NCBI GenBank assembly: GCA_026126025.1
Contig: JAHCJZ010000001.1
Coordinates: forward strand, 397,937 to 461,936
DNA: 64,000 bases
Direction of reading: 5' to 3'
Source of the DNA: Bauldia sp.
GTDB lineage: Bacteria; Pseudomonadota; Alphaproteobacteria; Rhizobiales; Kaistiaceae
The notes under the pieces are model-generated. The model searched no databases. It worked only from the letters and a program-made list of their open reading frames with translations, and was not told the origin of the DNA. The translations under genes and the position numbers were made by a program. This document shows, piece after piece, positions 39,415 through 48,030 of this stretch (position 1 is the stretch's first letter; every line of letters starts with the position of its first letter).

Positions 39415-41532
39415 ATGAGTTTCCAGATTCCCCACGCGACCGACGTCGAGGTCGACCTGCGGGCCGTGTTCCGGGCCATTCGCCGCCGATTCCCGCTGTT
39501 TATCCTGCTTGCGCTTCTCGTCGGGGCGGGGGTCTATGCGCTCCTCTCCTCGATGGACCCGCGCTACACCGCGGAGACCACGATTCTCATCGAGCCGGGC
39601 GAATCGGACCTGACCCGGATCGACGCCGCCAACCCGCAGGAGACCGCGACGCTCCTCGACGAGCAGGGGATCGCGAGCCAGGTCCAGCTCATCCGCTCGC
39701 GCGACATCGCCCGCGCGGTGATCGACGAGCTCGACCTTTGGACCCACGCCGAATTCGACCCCGAGCAGCAGTCGCCGTCGCTCCTCGACGGCCTCCTGAG
39801 CCGCATCGGGCTTGGTGACGACGCGGCGCCGCTCACCTCCACCGAGGAGCTGGTGATCGACGCGTTCCTCGCCAGCCTCGCCGTCGGCCCGATCGACCGC
39901 ACCCGCGTCATCTCGATCTCCTTCACCTCGACCGACCCGCAGCTCGCGGCCGACGCCGCAAATGCGGTGGCGCGGCAATACATCGCAATGCAGCGCTCGC
40001 TGCGGCAGGAGTCGACCGAGGGCGCCACCGCCTGGCTGCAGGACGAGATCGCCACGCTGAGCCAGCGGGTGCAGGAGGCCGAGGCCGAGGTCGAGGCGTT
40101 CCGCTCCAGCCAGGACCTCTACGCGATCGGCCCGAATGCGGTGACGCTCGCCGAGCAGCGGATGGCGGACATCGCCACCGCCTTGTCGGCGCAGACCGCG
40201 GCGCGCATCGAAGCCGAGGCGCGCGCCGGCCAGATCCGCGCCCAGCTCGACTCCGGCGCCGCGCTCAACGTCCCCGAGGTGCTGGCCTCGCCGCTGATCC
40301 AGAGCCTCCGCGGCCAGCAGGCGACGCTGCGCACCCAGATTTCCGAGGCGTCGGCGACGCTGCTGCCGGGCCATCCGCGGCTGCGCGAGCTCAACGCCCA
40401 GGTCGCCGACCTCGAGGAGGACATCCGCGACGAGGCGGGGCGCATCCTCGCCAGCATCGAGGCCGAAGCCGAGCTGTCGCGGCAGCGCGAAGCCGAGCTC
40501 ACCACCACGCTCGACACGCTGAAGATCGAGGTGGCGCGGGTCAACGCCGCGACCGTCGAGCTCAACGCGCTGGAGCGGGTCGCGGCCGCCGACAGCGCCT
40601 TCCTCGAGCTCTATCTCTCGCGCTATCGCGAGGCGATCGCGCGGCTCAACACCGAGTACCAGCCGGTCAACGCCCGGGTGATCTCCGCGGCCGCCGTGCC
40701 GTCGGAGCCGGTGTTCCCGAACAAGATCCCGATGACCGTGGGGGCGATGCTCCTCACCATCATCCTCGCCGCCGCGGTCGCGCTGGTGCGCGAGCTGGCG
40801 AGCGGCCGCGCGACGCGGCCGGCGGCGCTGCTGGCGCCGATCCCGATCGTTCCCGGCGAGGTGCCGGTCGGCGCGCGGGTGCGCTGGTCCGACGACGGCG
40901 ACGTGCGGCGCATGATGCCGCACGATCCGCATTCGGCCCACGGACTCGCCGCGCAGGCCGAGCGGTCGCTCGCCGCGATCGCCGGCCAGATCCGCGCCAA
41001 GCAGGCGAAGCGCATCCTCATCACCATCGCCGAGGGAACCTCGGCCAATGGCCGCCCGCTCGCCGCTGTGGCGCTGGCGCGGACGCTGGCCCGCCTCGGC
41101 GCGCGGGTGCTGCTCGTCGACCTCCACCGCGACGACGCCGACCGCATCGCGATGGGCGAGGCAGGCGGCCTGCCCGGCATCGGCGAACTCTTCCTCGGCG
41201 AGGCGTCGTTCGCGCAGGTGATCTTCCGCGACCGCAGCTCGCCGGCGCACTTCATCCCCGCCGGCCGCCAGCGCCCCGCCGACCTTACCGAGGGCGACCG
41301 GCTCACCTCGCTCCTCGGCGCGCTCGACCACACCTACGACCACATCGTCTTCGACATCGACCAGGAGCTCGTGCCCGCCCTCGGTCCGGGCGCAGGCGCC
41401 GCGATCGTCGTCACCGAGGTCGGCGCCGCCGATCCGCGCACCGTCCGCGCCTACGATGCGGTGACCGCCGCCTCGTCCGCCGACGTGATGCTCCTCATCG
41501 CCGACCCGCTCCCCGCCGGCGCCGCGGCGTAG
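39415..41532 (+). CDS. Wzc/GumC-like chain-length determinant with degenerate kinase domain
   Basis: The 705-residue protein has a membrane helix at about 29-47 (FPLFILLALLVGAGVYALL), a Wzz domain, a long coiled-coil periplasmic region (about 200-420) and a second helix near 445-465 (MTVGAMLLTIILAAAVALV). The cytoplasmic domain resembles BY-kinases in RVLLVDLHRDDADRI but the Walker A is EGTSANGRPL (540-549), without GKS/T, and there is no C-terminal tyrosine cluster. It probably acts in chain length control and export without kinase activity. It is divergent from the Wza-like gene. Confidence 0.85.
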   Translation: MSFQIPHATDVEVDLRAVFRAIRRRFPLFILLALLVGAGVYALLSSMDPRYTAETTILIEPGESDLTRIDAANPQETATLLDEQGIASQVQLIRSRDIARAVIDELDLWTHAEFDPEQQSPSLLDGLLSRIGLGDDAAPLTSTEELVIDAFLASLAVGPIDRTRVISISFTSTDPQLAADAANAVARQYIAMQRSLRQESTEGATAWLQDEIATLSQRVQEAEAEVEAFRSSQDLYAIGPNAVTLAEQRMADIATALSAQTAARIEAEARAGQIRAQLDSGAALNVPEVLASPLIQSLRGQQATLRTQISEASATLLPGHPRLRELNAQVADLEEDIRDEAGRILASIEAEAELSRQREAELTTTLDTLKIEVARVNAATVELNALERVAAADSAFLELYLSRYREAIARLNTEYQPVNARVISAAAVPSEPVFPNKIPMTVGAMLLTIILAAAVALVRELASGRATRPAALLAPIPIVPGEVPVGARVRWSDDGDVRRMMPHDPHSAHGLAAQAERSLAAIAGQIRAKQAKRILITIAEGTSANGRPLAAVALARTLARLGARVLLVDLHRDDADRIAMGEAGGLPGIGELFLGEASFAQVIFRDRSSPAHFIPAGRQRPADLTEGDRLTSLLGALDHTYDHIVFDIDQELVPALGPGAGAAIVVTEVGAADPRTVRAYDAVTAASSADVMLLIADPLPAGAAA

Positions 41533-41549
41533 GGGCAGAACATCACACA

Positions 41550-41674
41550 CCGTCCCGGGCTTGACCCGGGACCTATTGGCTTCGCTACTTGCCCAGGTGG
41601 GTAGGCCGGTTGGCCGCCTCTCCGCATCCGCGCGCGGCGACCGCCAATGGGTCCCGGATCAAGCCCGGGACGGT
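41550..41674. repeat. Intergenic inverted repeat, family C copy 2
   Basis: CACCGTCCCGGGCTTGACCC at 41550 pairs with GGGATCAAGCCCGGGACGGTG at 41654-41674 with one mismatch. CCTATTGG faces CCAATGGG inside. It fills most of the gap between the Wzc-like gene and the convergent FemAB-like gene. Confidence 0.85.
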
Positions 41675-41696
41675 GTCAAACTGAGTGGTGAGCGTG

Positions 41697-42938
41697 CTAC
41701 TCGGGTTCACCGCCGCGAAGCCGCGCCATGCCGCGGCGAATCTTCTTCACCGCCGCCCACGCGGTCCTGTTGGAGCGGATGCGCACCCGCGCGGCCTGGA
41801 TGCCGCGAAGCGCGGCGACGATGGCGCGGCCCTTGAGCGTGCGGCCGGCATAGGTGGCGAACTGGCGCTGCGGCAGGGCGTCCCACGAGGCCTTGTAGCG
41901 CTCCTCGCCGATGCCGAAATCGAGTACGTCGCAGCCGCGCTCGCAGCAGCTGCGCACGAGGTGGTGAAGGAGAAGGTCGCCCGGGCTGACGCGCTGCCAG
42001 TCGTCCAGCGCGATGGCGCTGAAATAGCCCTGGAAGCGCCCGCCTTCGACGCCGCCGGCGAAGGTCGCGCGCACCTTGCCTTCGATCTCGAGACCATAGA
42101 GCTCGATGAGCGGCTCGCCGAGCGCGAAGGATCGCGCGACCAGCTGGCGCAGGAAATCGACCGCGCCCGGCTCGGCGAAGACGTTGTCGACGCCGGACCG
42201 CGCGAACTGCGCCGTCTTCTGGGCGAGGAAGGTATCGAGGAACGACAGCGCCTCGCCCGGCGTCGCCGCCTTGCGGTAGCGGTAGCCGCCGGCCGGCCGG
42301 AGCGTGTTCTCCTGCCAGCGCAGCTTCTTGCGCTTGCGCGCACCCGAATGCCGGTTCAGCACCGCGTCGAAGCCGCCTTCGAGCGAGATCACCAGTACCG
42401 GCTGGTCCTCGACGAGGCCGGGAAGGTGCCGCAGCGGGTTGGCGTGCCCGGCCCAGCTATAGGGCTGGCTGCAGAGGACGGCATAGTCGAAGCCGCCGAT
42501 CGCGGCGGTCGCGCGGCGGAAGAGGTGCCGCACCGCGTCGCGGTCGAGCGCGGCGGCAAGTCCGGGGTCGAACAGGCCCATCGCCGAGTTGACATGGGTG
42601 CCGCCGAGCCAGACGAGCTTCCGACCCAGCCGCGACCGCCGGCGTCCGAAGGGGAGGGCGATCACCGGCCGCGCGCCGATCCGGCCGATGACGATCGCCG
42701 GCTCGATGCCGAGCGCGCGGCCCTGCGTCCCGTACCACGCATCCAGCCAGTCGAAACGCTGATAGATCGCGCGCGGCGCGACCGCCTCCAGCGCGCGCCA
42801 GTCGGTTTCCGCGCCCCGCAAATCGGTGTGGACCGACAGCGCGATATCCGCGATCGGCATGTCGAGGCCAGCCCTGGCCGCCGCTCCGTGGCGGTGAACC
42901 GTATCGGCGGGAGCGAGCGACGGCGCGGCTTCGGCCAT
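41697..42938 (-). CDS. FemAB-like GNAT acyltransferase (CelD/BcsL-type)
   Basis: The 413-residue cytoplasmic protein belongs to the GNAT-like family often called CelD/BcsL or FemAB-related. Visible regions are YQRFDWLDAWYG near residue 60, HSGARKRKKLRWQENTL near 195 and the C-terminal GNAT fold with YGLEIEGKVRATFAGGVEGGRFQGYFSAI, ending GCDVLDFGIGEERYKASW. Related genes often sit in exopolysaccharide loci and may acylate a sugar or lipid. I took ATG 42938 (MAEAAP) with AAAGG before it. The substrate is unknown. Confidence 0.82.
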   Translation of the reverse strand: MAEAAPSLAPADTVHRHGAAARAGLDMPIADIALSVHTDLRGAETDWRALEAVAPRAIYQRFDWLDAWYGTQGRALGIEPAIVIGRIGARPVIALPFGRRRSRLGRKLVWLGGTHVNSAMGLFDPGLAAALDRDAVRHLFRRATAAIGGFDYAVLCSQPYSWAGHANPLRHLPGLVEDQPVLVISLEGGFDAVLNRHSGARKRKKLRWQENTLRPAGGYRYRKAATPGEALSFLDTFLAQKTAQFARSGVDNVFAEPGAVDFLRQLVARSFALGEPLIELYGLEIEGKVRATFAGGVEGGRFQGYFSAIALDDWQRVSPGDLLLHHLVRSCCERGCDVLDFGIGEERYKASWDALPQRQFATYAGRTLKGRAIVAALRGIQAARVRIRSNRTAWAAVKKIRRGMARLRGGEPE

Positions 42939-43061
42939 GTTTACCTTTCGGTAGGAAAGCGGGGCCGACGCTAGCAACCGCGTGTAAACATCCGGTGTGT
43001 ACCGAAGCCTGTAGTCCGCCCGCGGTACGGCGAACGATCACGCGAGCCTGCGGAGGCGCGA

Positions 43062-44138
43062 ATGACGAAAGGCATCGGGTCGAAGAAGGCTGTCCTCAAC
43101 GGCCTTCGCCTGACCGGCCTTCATCGTCTGCTGCGGCCGCTGACCGGCGGCATGGGCGCCATCCTCACCTTCCACCGCGTCCGCCCGCCGACCGGCGAGG
43201 CCTTCCAGCCAAACGCCAATCTCGAGGTCACGCCGGAATTCCTGGCCGACGCCATCGACTGGCTGCGGCGACGCGAGATCGACATCGTCACGATGGACGA
43301 GGCCCTCCGCCGCCTGAAGGAGGGAAGCCCCCGGCGCTTCGCCGTCATCACCTTCGACGATGGCTATCGCGACAACCGCGACCACGCGCTGCCGGTCCTG
43401 AAGGCGCGCAACGCGCCCTTCATCATCTACGTCCCGACCGGCCTGATCGACCGTGCGGTCAATCCCTGGTGGATGACGCTGGAGGAGGTGATCCGCCGCA
43501 ACGACCGCGTCGCCATCCCCGGCGCTGGCGATTTCACTACCACGACCGTCGCCGAAAAATCGAGCGCATACGATGCCTTGGGCGACTGGCTTGAATCGAT
43601 CCCTGAGGTCCAGCAGCGCGCCGCGGCCGACGATCTCGCGCGCCGCTACGGCTTCGATGTCCGCGCCATGGTCGACGAGGCGGTCATGACCTGGGACGAG
43701 CTCGCCGGGGTGGCCGCCGAGCCGCTGGTGACGATCGGCGCCCATACAGTCAACCATGTCGCGCTCGGCAAGCTCAGCGAGGAGGACGTGCGCCGCGAGG
43801 TGCTCGACGGCGCCGCGATCCTGGAGGAGCGGCTCGGCGCCTGGCCGCGCCATTTCGCCTATCCCTACGGCTTCGATCCGATGGTCACCGAGCGCGACTG
43901 GCGCATCCTGGCTGACCTCGGCTTCGCCTCCGCGGTGCGGACCGAGCCGGGCGTGCTGTCGTCCGCCAGCACCCGGCAGACCACCGGCCTGCCGCGCATC
44001 TCGATGAACGGGCATTTCCAGGAGCTGCGCTACGTCGACGTCCTGCTCTCGGGCGTCCCCTTCGCGCTGCAGGGCCTCGCCGCCCGCATCACCGGCGGCC
44101 GCCCCAAGGTTCAGCTCAAGGCTTCTGCATCCACCTGA
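43062..44138 (+). CDS. Polysaccharide deacetylase (NodB domain)
   Basis: The 358-residue enzyme removes N-acetyl groups from glycans. Its NodB domain has VITFDDGYRDN near residue 97 (metal and catalytic aspartates) and HTVNH near residue 228 (metal histidines), followed by FAYPYG. An inserted helical region (about 150-205) separates these motifs. No signal peptide is evident. It is divergent from the FemAB-like gene and ends 23 bases inside the opposite DUF2842 gene. It probably modifies the exopolysaccharide made by the neighbours. Confidence 0.9.
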   Translation: MTKGIGSKKAVLNGLRLTGLHRLLRPLTGGMGAILTFHRVRPPTGEAFQPNANLEVTPEFLADAIDWLRRREIDIVTMDEALRRLKEGSPRRFAVITFDDGYRDNRDHALPVLKARNAPFIIYVPTGLIDRAVNPWWMTLEEVIRRNDRVAIPGAGDFTTTTVAEKSSAYDALGDWLESIPEVQQRAAADDLARRYGFDVRAMVDEAVMTWDELAGVAAEPLVTIGAHTVNHVALGKLSEEDVRREVLDGAAILEERLGAWPRHFAYPYGFDPMVTERDWRILADLGFASAVRTEPGVLSSASTRQTTGLPRISMNGHFQELRYVDVLLSGVPFALQGLAARITGGRPKVQLKASAST

Positions 44139-44316
44139 TCAGCCACGCCGCCGGCGGCACCCAGAGGAGACCGGCCGCCGCGTAGAAGATCAGCGTGACG
44201 AACCAGCCGAGCGTCATCAGCCGCGACGAGCCGAGCGCCATCACCAGCACGGCGTAGATGCCGACGAACAGCACCAACAACACGGCGCCGATGAACTTGC
44301 GGGTGCGGGGGGTCAC
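44116..44316 (-). CDS. DUF2842 small membrane protein
   Basis: A 66-residue protein starts at GTG 44316, with AAGGAG ten bases upstream. After TPRTRKFIG it has two membrane helices (AVLLVLFVGIYAVLVMALG and LGWFVTLIFYAAAGLLWVPPAAWL), ending IRWMQKP. This matches the alphaproteobacterial DUF2842 family of unknown role, commonly next to heme A synthase genes. It is divergent from ctaA and its 3' end overlaps the deacetylase gene by 23 bases on the other strand. Confidence 0.85.
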   Translation of the reverse strand: MTPRTRKFIGAVLLVLFVGIYAVLVMALGSSRLMTLGWFVTLIFYAAAGLLWVPPAAWLIRWMQKP

Positions 44317-44468
44317 GTCCGGCTTCTCCTTGCGGCGATGGTGATAGCGGGAAGAAACAGCGGCGGCAAAGTCTTTGCGCCGGCGCCCGACATCATGTCG
44401 CGGCCCGGGCAGTTGCGGGGGAGGGCGGGGAAGGCGTAAGCCGTCGCCAAACCCCAGGACATCGCCCC

Positions 44469-45557
44469 ATGACCGTCTCCGCGACGACCACACCCATTGC
44501 CGAAACGCCCGTTGCGCGCGACCGCAACAAGGACCGCCGGATCATCCGCATCTGGCTCTACGGCATCGCGTTCCTGGTCTTCGTCATGGTGCTGGTCGGC
44601 GGCGCGACGCGGCTCACCGAGTCCGGCCTCTCGATCACCGAATGGCAGCCGATCCACGGCATCATCCCGCCGATCGGCGAGGAGCAGTGGCAGGAAGAGT
44701 TTCTCAAATACCAGCAGATTCCGGAATACCAGCAGCTGAACCTCGGCATGACCCTGTCCGAGTTCAAGCAGATCTACTGGTGGGAATGGGCGCATCGCCT
44801 CCTGGCGCGCCTCGTCGCGGTCGCCTTCCTCGTGCCGCTGATCTGGCTGTGGGCCACCGGGCGGATCGAGCGCGCGCTCCGGCCGCAGCTCGTCGGCATC
44901 TTCCTTCTCGGCGGCCTCCAGGGCGCGGTGGGCTGGTGGATGGTGGCGAGCGGCCTGACCGAGCGCACCGACGTCAGCCAGTACCGCCTCGCGACGCATC
45001 TCATCGTCGCCTGCCTGATCTTCGCCTACTCGATCTGGGTGGCGCGAGGGCTGGTGCCCGAACGGCCGCGGGCGACCTATCCCGCGCGCGGCATCAAGAT
45101 CTTCGGCGCGGTGCTGATCGCGCTGGTCTTCCTTCAGCTCTATCTCGGCGGCCTCGTCGCCGGCCTCAATGCCGGCTTCCAGAACAATGACTGGCCGCTG
45201 ATGGCCGGGCAGGTGGTGCCCGCGGGCATGTGGTCCGAAGACACCTGGTGGCGGAATTTCTTCGAGAACCCGATCACCGCCCAGTTCTTCCACCGCATCG
45301 TGGCCTATGGCATCGCCATCCTCGTCGTCTGGCACGCGATCCATCTCGCCCGCACCATGCCCGGCAGCCGCACGACATGGTCGTCCTATCGCGTCGTCGC
45401 GCTGGTCGGGCTGCAGGTCGTCCTCGGCATCGCGACGCTGATGTCTGCCGTGCCGATCGGGCTCGGCCTCGCCCATCAGGGTCTCGCCATCCTCCTCCTC
45501 GCCGGCGTCATCATGCACCGCCGCGCCATGAGCCCGCCGATCCCGATCCGGTCGTAG
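44469..45557 (+). CDS. ctaA: Heme A synthase (COX15/CtaA)
   Basis: CtaA oxidises the C8 methyl group of heme O to make heme A for aa3-type cytochrome oxidase. The 362-residue protein has eight membrane helices. Conserved parts are GGATRLTESGLSITEWQPIHGIIPP in the first loop, WWEWAHRLLARLVA with the first heme-ligand histidine, TDVSQYRLATHLIVA, QLYLGGLVAGLNAGF..NDWPLM and FFHRIVAYGIAILV. This pattern is the alphaproteobacterial/mitochondrial type. It implies an aa3 oxidase and an aerobic respiratory chain. Confidence 0.95.
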   Translation: MTVSATTTPIAETPVARDRNKDRRIIRIWLYGIAFLVFVMVLVGGATRLTESGLSITEWQPIHGIIPPIGEEQWQEEFLKYQQIPEYQQLNLGMTLSEFKQIYWWEWAHRLLARLVAVAFLVPLIWLWATGRIERALRPQLVGIFLLGGLQGAVGWWMVASGLTERTDVSQYRLATHLIVACLIFAYSIWVARGLVPERPRATYPARGIKIFGAVLIALVFLQLYLGGLVAGLNAGFQNNDWPLMAGQVVPAGMWSEDTWWRNFFENPITAQFFHRIVAYGIAILVVWHAIHLARTMPGSRTTWSSYRVVALVGLQVVLGIATLMSAVPIGLGLAHQGLAILLLAGVIMHRRAMSPPIPIRS

Positions 45558-45566
45558 GCCGCGTTC

Positions 45567-45693
45567 GTTGAACTCTTCCCTGGTGGAAGGGTCGAAACCG
45601 CATCGCGGTTTCGGGGAAGGGGCGCGGCCGTGCCCCTCTCCCGAAGCTCGCTTCGCGACCTCCGACCTCTCCACAAGGGAGAGGTTCGACAAG
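45567..45693. repeat. Nested inverted repeat, family A copy 4
   Basis: GTTGAACTCTTCCCTGGTGG..AAGGG and CTCTCCACAAGGGAGAGGTTCGACAAG end hairpins flank GAAACCGC-ATC-GCGGTTTC and CGAAGCTCGCTTCG. It separates convergent ctaA and argC. Sequence is close to copy 1 read in reverse. Confidence 0.85.
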
Positions 45694-45704
45694 GCGGATT
45701 CCGC

Positions 45705-46757
45705 CTACGGGAACATCGGGAGCTGCAGCAGCCCTTCGGTCTCGACGCGGCCGAACATCAGGTTGAAGTTCTGGATCGCCTGGCCGGCGGAGCCCTTCAC
45801 CAGATTGTCGATCACCGACACGATGATCGCCCGCCCGGGAATGCGGTCGGCGAAGACGCCGATCTGCACGTAGTTCGAGCCGCGCACGTTCTGCGTCTTC
45901 GGGATCACGTCCTCCGCGACCACCTTCACGAACGGCTCGTCGCGATAGGCCGATGCGAGCGCTGCCCGCAGGTCGGCGGCCGAGGCGCCGCCCGAGAGCT
46001 TCACATAGGCCGTGCATAGCTCGCCCCGGCTCATCGGGATGAGGTGCGGCGTGAAGCTGACCGTCAGCGCCCGGCCGGCGGCGACCGACAGCTCCTGCTC
46101 CATCTCTGGCGCGTGGCGGTGCGCGGCGATGGAGTAGGGTGAGAGGCCTTCGCCGGCTTCGGCCAGGAGGAGGTTCTGCTTCGCACTCCGGCCCGCGCCG
46201 GTGGTGCCGGACTTGGCGTCGATGACGATGTCGTCCGGCGCCGCCGCGCCGCTCGCCACCGCCGGGATCAGCGCGAGCAACGCCGCCGTCGGATAGCAGC
46301 CCGGGCAGGCGACGAGCCGCGCCCTGGCGATGGCGTCGCGATAGTGCTCGGTCAGCCCGTAGACCGCCTCGTCCTGCAGCGCCAGCGCCCGGTGCTCGTG
46401 GCCGTACCACTCGCGATAGGTCTCCGGATTGCGCAGCCGGAAGTCGGCCGACATGTCGATGACCTTGGCCTTCGGGTTGGCGGCGAAGATTGCGGCGATG
46501 ATCTCCTGCGTCGTGCCGTGCGGCAGGCCGCAGAACACTGCGTCGACCGCCATCCAGTCGACCTCGTCGACCGTGACGAGGTCGGGAAGCGGGGCGAAGG
46601 CGAGATGCGGGAAGACGTCGGCCATCGACCGCCCGGCCTGGGTCGCGCCGGTCAGCGTCACGATCTCCATCGCCGGATGGCGGAGCGCCAGGCGCACGAG
46701 GTCCGACCCGGTGTAGCCGGATGCGCCGAGAACGCCGATCCTGATCCTGTCGGTCAT
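45705..46757 (-). CDS. argC: N-acetyl-gamma-glutamyl-phosphate reductase
   Basis: ArgC makes N-acetylglutamate semialdehyde in arginine synthesis. From ATG 46757 the 350-residue protein has the NADP-binding RIGVLGASGYTGSDLVRLALRHP at the start, FCGLPHGTTQEI, the catalytic cysteine in ARLVACPGCYPTAALLAL, and SGTTGAGRSAKQ, HRHAPEMEQEL and NLVKGSAGQAIQNFN. The start at 46835 is longer but the first 26 residues are unconserved. It lies downstream of rpsI on the same strand but behind a terminator. Confidence 0.95.
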   Translation of the reverse strand: MTDRIRIGVLGASGYTGSDLVRLALRHPAMEIVTLTGATQAGRSMADVFPHLAFAPLPDLVTVDEVDWMAVDAVFCGLPHGTTQEIIAAIFAANPKAKVIDMSADFRLRNPETYREWYGHEHRALALQDEAVYGLTEHYRDAIARARLVACPGCYPTAALLALIPAVASGAAAPDDIVIDAKSGTTGAGRSAKQNLLLAEAGEGLSPYSIAAHRHAPEMEQELSVAAGRALTVSFTPHLIPMSRGELCTAYVKLSGGASAADLRAALASAYRDEPFVKVVAEDVIPKTQNVRGSNYVQIGVFADRIPGRAIIVSVIDNLVKGSAGQAIQNFNLMFGRVETEGLLQLPMFP

Positions 46758-46844
46758 GGCATTGGCCCCTGAAGTGAAGCGCTCGTCTCTAGCCCGCGCG
46801 CGGCAGGCGGGGAAGGCCGGATATGGGTCTCTCAAGGCCGAATG

Positions 46845-46871
46845 AAAAAGGCGGGCCGAAGCCCGCCTTTC
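46845..46871 (-). terminator. Terminator of the rplM-rpsI operon
   Basis: Read leftward, AAGGCGGGC-TTCG-GCCCGCCTT forms a 9-bp stem closed by a stable UUCG tetraloop, followed by TTTTCATT. It begins 25 nt after the rpsI stop. Confidence 0.88.
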
Positions 46872-46895
46872 GATCCAGCCGCGCTATCGGTCAGA

Positions 46896-47363
46896 CTAGC
46901 GCTTGGAGAACTGGAAGCTGCGACGGGCCTTGGCCTTGCCGTACTTCTTTCGCTCGACCACGCGGGAGTCGCGGGTGAGGAAGCCGCCCTTCTTCAGCAC
47001 CGGCCGAAGCTCGGGCTCGTAGTGGGTCAGCGCCTGGCTGAGGCCGTGACGGAGCGCGCCGGCCTGGCCGGAGAGGCCGCCGCCGGAAACCGTGGCGCGG
47101 ATATCGTACTGGCCGGTGCGGTTCGACGCGACGATCGGCTGCTGCACGATCATCTGCAGCACCGGGCGGGCGAAGTACTCCGTGAAGTCCTTGTCGTTGA
47201 CGAGGATGCGGCCGGTGCCCCGCGTGATCCACACGCGCGCGACGGCGTCCTTGCGCTTGCCGGTGGCATAGGCGCGGCCCTGCGCATCCAGCTTCTGGAC
47301 GTGGACCGGAGCGGCGGGCGCTGCGGCCGGCGCGATGTCCTGGAGCGACTGCAGATCGGCCAT
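46896..47363 (-). CDS. rpsI: 30S ribosomal protein S9
   Basis: S9 is a small-subunit protein whose C-terminal tail reaches the P-site tRNA. The 155-residue product ends RRSFQFSKR with the basic tail and has [37 protein letters not shown] and [21 protein letters not shown]. An N-terminal alanine-rich extension (1-30) is typical of alphaproteobacteria. I chose the second ATG (47363, MADLQSL), with GAGG nine bases before, rather than ATG 47372, which overlaps rplM. Confidence 0.95.
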   Translation of the reverse strand: MADLQSLQDIAPAAAPAAPVHVQKLDAQGRAYATGKRKDAVARVWITRGTGRILVNDKDFTEYFARPVLQMIVQQPIVASNRTGQYDIRATVSGGGLSGQAGALRHGLSQALTHYEPELRPVLKKGGFLTRDSRVVERKKYGKAKARRSFQFSKR

Positions 47364-47364
47364 A

Positions 47365-47829
47365 TCAGGCATGCCTCTTGTTCTTGGGGCTCAGCGCGCC
47401 GACGTCGACCGTCTCGGGCTGCTGGGCGGAATGGGGGTGCTCGGCGCCGGCATAGACGCGCAGATTCTTGAGCTGGCGGCGGGCGAGGGGACCGTCGGGC
47501 ATCATGCGCTCAACCGCCTTCTCGACGATCCGCTCGGGGTGCTTGCCCTCGAGGATCTGCCGCGCGGTGCGCTGCTTGATGCCGCCGATATAGCCGGTGT
47601 GCCAGTAATAGACCTTGTCCTGCACCTTGGCGCCGGTGAGCTTCACCTTGCCGGCGTTGATGACGACGACATTGTCGCCGCAATCGACATGCGGGGTGTA
47701 GGTCGGCAGATGCTTGCCGCGAAGGCGGGTGGCGACGAGGGCGGCGAGGCGGCCGACGACGAGGTCTTCCGCGTCGATCACCACCCAGCGCTTCTCGATC
47801 TCGGCGGGCTTGGCCACGAAGGTCTTCAT
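47365..47829 (-). CDS. rplM: 50S ribosomal protein L13
   Basis: L13 is an early assembly protein of the large subunit. The 154-residue protein begins [40 protein letters not shown] and contains [19 protein letters not shown] and [16 protein letters not shown], all standard for L13. It is the first gene of the conserved rplM-rpsI pair; only one base separates its stop from the preferred rpsI start. A promoter should lie in 47830-47950, shared with the divergent gene. Confidence 0.97.
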   Translation of the reverse strand: MKTFVAKPAEIEKRWVVIDAEDLVVGRLAALVATRLRGKHLPTYTPHVDCGDNVVVINAGKVKLTGAKVQDKVYYWHTGYIGGIKQRTARQILEGKHPERIVEKAVERMMPDGPLARRQLKNLRVYAGAEHPHSAQQPETVDVGALSPKNKRHA

Positions 47830-47958
47830 CGCTGATACTCGAAAGAGGGAGCCGCGCCGTCAGGCTGCGCGTTGGAGGCGGCATATAGCGGGAAGGCTCC
47901 GATGCGGTCAAGCCGCATTCCTGCGGCAAATGCATGATCGTTCAGGCGCTTACGGATA

Positions 47959-47974
47959 CGGTATCATGATACCG
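47959..47974. promoter_or_regulatory. Perfect 16-bp palindrome, candidate operator
   Basis: CGGTATCATGATACCG is an exact palindrome in the 201-nt gap between divergent rplM and the CoA-binding gene, 57 nt ahead of the latter's ATG. Its AT-richer core and position suit a dimeric repressor site. No regulator is encoded nearby. Confidence 0.5.
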
Positions 47975-48030
47975 CTTGCCATCGCGGCACCGCGGCTCAC
48001 ATCAAGGGCAACCGAAGCGAAAGGGCCGCC

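Noticed and set aside
39304-41550. A 748-codon minus-strand frame opposite the Wzc-like gene
   Set aside because: The plus-strand protein has clear family features; the opposite frame has none.
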